This document shows positions 62,898 to 64,000 of a stretch of 64,000 nucleotides of DNA, piece by piece (the first letter of the stretch is position 1; the number at the start of each line of letters is the position of its first letter). Both the position numbers and the translations under genes were made by a program. The notes beneath the pieces were generated by a model. That model was not told where the DNA came from. It saw only the letters and a program-made list of their open reading frames with translations, and ran no database searches. The DNA comes from Streptomyces sp. TG1A-8 (GTDB lineage: Bacteria; Actinomycetota; Actinomycetes; Streptomycetales; Streptomycetaceae), in NCBI RefSeq assembly GCF_030499535.1, contig NZ_JASTLB010000001.1, forward strand, positions 1,116,001 through 1,180,000, in the 5' to 3' direction.

Positions 62898-63712
62898 TTT
62901 CCTCCGACGCCCATGAGGCCCTGGACCAGGGCCCGGCGGGCGAACAGATAGACGAGCAGGACGGGCAGCATGGACAGCACCACGGCTCCGAGCAGCCCGG
63001 GGATGTCGATGCCGTGTTCCGTTTGGAAGTTGTACAGGCCCAGCGTGATCACCTTGGTGGAGTCCGACTGGGTCAGCACGAGGGGGAACAGGAAGCCGTT
63101 CCACGCCTGGAGGGCGGAGAACACCACGATCGTGGACAGTCCGCCCCTGGACAGCGGCAGGACGAGCCGGAAGAACATCCGCCGCGGTGTCGCGCCGTCC
63201 ATCACCATGGCCTCGAACAGCTCCCGGGAGATGTCACGCATGGCGCCGCTGAGGATCAGCGCGGACATCGGCAGGCAGAAGGCGGTCGTCGGCAGGATGA
63301 CGCCGAGGAGGTTGTCGTACAGGCCGGCCTTGCTGATCAGGTAGAACATCGGGACGATGACGGCCTGCGCGGGGATGGCGAGCCCCAGCAGGAACAGCCG
63401 GAAGATCTGCGAGGTGATCCGGCTGGTGCTGCGGACGATCGCGAAGGCGAGCGGCGGCACGAGCAGCAGGACCAGGCCGACGACGCACACGGTGACGAGG
63501 GCCGTGTTGAGGAAGTACCGGCCGAAGCCGGAGTCGAACGCCCCGGTGTAGTGGTCGAGGGTGAAGCTGCGCGGGAGGGCCAGCGGACCGTTGCCGGCGT
63601 AGTCCGCCCGGGAGCGGACCGTCGCCGCGAGCATCACGAGCAGCGGCAGTCCGACCAGGACGAGCCAGAGCAGCGAGCCCGCGCCGGCCGCGTAGTTGGG
63701 GCGCCGCCTCAT
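62894..63712 (-). CDS. Carbohydrate ABC transporter permease (MalG type)
   Basis: 272 residues, six membrane segments starting LLWLVLVGLPLLVMLAATV. The EAA loop ELFEAMVMDGATPRRMFFRL, then VLPLSRGGLSTIVVFSALQA and WNGFLFPLVL, is typical of CUT1 sugar permeases of the MalG type. Overlaps the preceding permease stop by 4 bases (ATGA at 63712-63709) and the GH3 gene at its end. Confidence 0.94.
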   Translation of the reverse strand: MRRRPNYAAGAGSLLWLVLVGLPLLVMLAATVRSRADYAGNGPLALPRSFTLDHYTGAFDSGFGRYFLNTALVTVCVVGLVLLLVPPLAFAIVRSTSRITSQIFRLFLLGLAIPAQAVIVPMFYLISKAGLYDNLLGVILPTTAFCLPMSALILSGAMRDISRELFEAMVMDGATPRRMFFRLVLPLSRGGLSTIVVFSALQAWNGFLFPLVLTQSDSTKVITLGLYNFQTEHGIDIPGLLGAVVLSMLPVLLVYLFARRALVQGLMGVGGK

Positions 63713-64000
63713 GACAGACCCTCCATGGAGCTGCGCATCTTGTCGTAGCCGGAGACCCGTACGACGATCAGCGAGACGATCGTGGCCGCGACGACCAGCA
63801 GCAGGGCGATGGCCGCCCCGGCGCCGAAGTCGAAGCTCTTGAAGGCCTCCTGGTACATGTAGTAGGCGCTGATCGTGGTGTCGGTGCCCGGGCCGCCCTG
63901 GGTCAGGATGAGCACCGTCTCGAACGTGGTGAGCCCGCCGACGATCATCAGGATCACCGAGGTGATCATGGAGTTGCGCAGTTGCGGCAGCGTGATGTGG
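63709..64000 (-). CDS. Carbohydrate ABC transporter permease (MalF type), partial
   Basis: C-terminal 96 codons only; the gene runs off the right edge. HITLPQLRNSMITSVILMIV, then GGLTTFETVLILTQGGPGTD and TISAYYMYQEAF, are the conserved C-terminal half of MalF-type CUT1 permeases. The sugar-binding protein gene is presumably further upstream, outside the window. Confidence 0.93.
   Translation of the reverse strand, partial: HITLPQLRNSMITSVILMIVGGLTTFETVLILTQGGPGTDTTISAYYMYQEAFKSFDFGAGAAIALLLVVAATIVSLIVVRVSGYDKMRSSMEGLS

Overview
The window is high-GC actinobacterial chromosome, almost certainly Streptomyces. The signs are extreme G/C at third codon positions, GTG and TTG starts, ATGA-overlapping gene pairs, a cvnABCD 'conservon', short Cys-type leader peptides, several apparently leaderless promoters, and a large set of anti-sigma/anti-anti-sigma genes. 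I see no insertion sequence, prophage, CRISPR array or rRNA.

0-2.5 kb: metY-metX (homocysteine synthesis by direct sulfhydrylation). 2.5-7.9 kb: a cassette made of a cytoplasmic subtilase, an ECF-like sigma factor and a small unknown protein, divergent from a TPR-CHAT (caspase-like) protein. This is the best candidate here for a poorly described system. 8.2-10 kb: a LAL/LuxR-type ATPase regulator. 10-23.5 kb: a sulfur-scavenging region with a sulfonate-type ABC transporter, a TauD-type dioxygenase, two flavin monooxygenases plus the wreck of a third, an amino-acid-type (cystine-like) ABC transporter, a GNAT protein and a glutathione-transferase-like protein. Four short leader ORFs, three of them with two or more Cys codons, precede these operons, each followed by a hairpin; this suggests cysteine-responsive attenuation.

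24-34 kb: a partner-switching/stress-signalling island. It holds four STAS-containing proteins, two MEDS proteins, a wHTH protein, a 1389-residue hybrid kinase/receiver/PP2C/anti-sigma protein, and an RsbQ-RsbP-STAS operon. A SigB-type promoter in front of dps (40.5 kb) is a plausible output of such a pathway. 34.6-49.5 kb: three identical tRNA-Pro(GGG) genes, each with its own terminator. Between them lie a Gfo/Idh/MocA oxidoreductase, cobF and cobK, a thiolase, dps, a HAD phosphatase, a methyltransferase, a NUDIX-like protein and three secreted hydrolases (beta-lactamase family, GH3/NagZ-like, GH25).

49.6-55.4 kb: a split transketolase behind a MerR/SoxR-type promoter, a YjbR-like protein, a LysR regulator, and kbl-tdh (threonine catabolism). 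55.6-60 kb: the conservon cvnA-D with a downstream GAF protein. 60.4-64 kb: a GH3 beta-glucosidase behind two sugar ABC permeases; the operon continues past the window edge.

Non-coding points of note are a 38-bp perfect palindrome inside the pseudogene, overlapping 44-bp and 34-bp perfect palindromes between two secreted-hydrolase genes, a 7 x 9-bp tandem array that supplies the stop codon of the HAD gene, and a DasR-like box in a 0.9-kb gene-free stretch. All functional calls come from reading motifs by eye; no database search was run.
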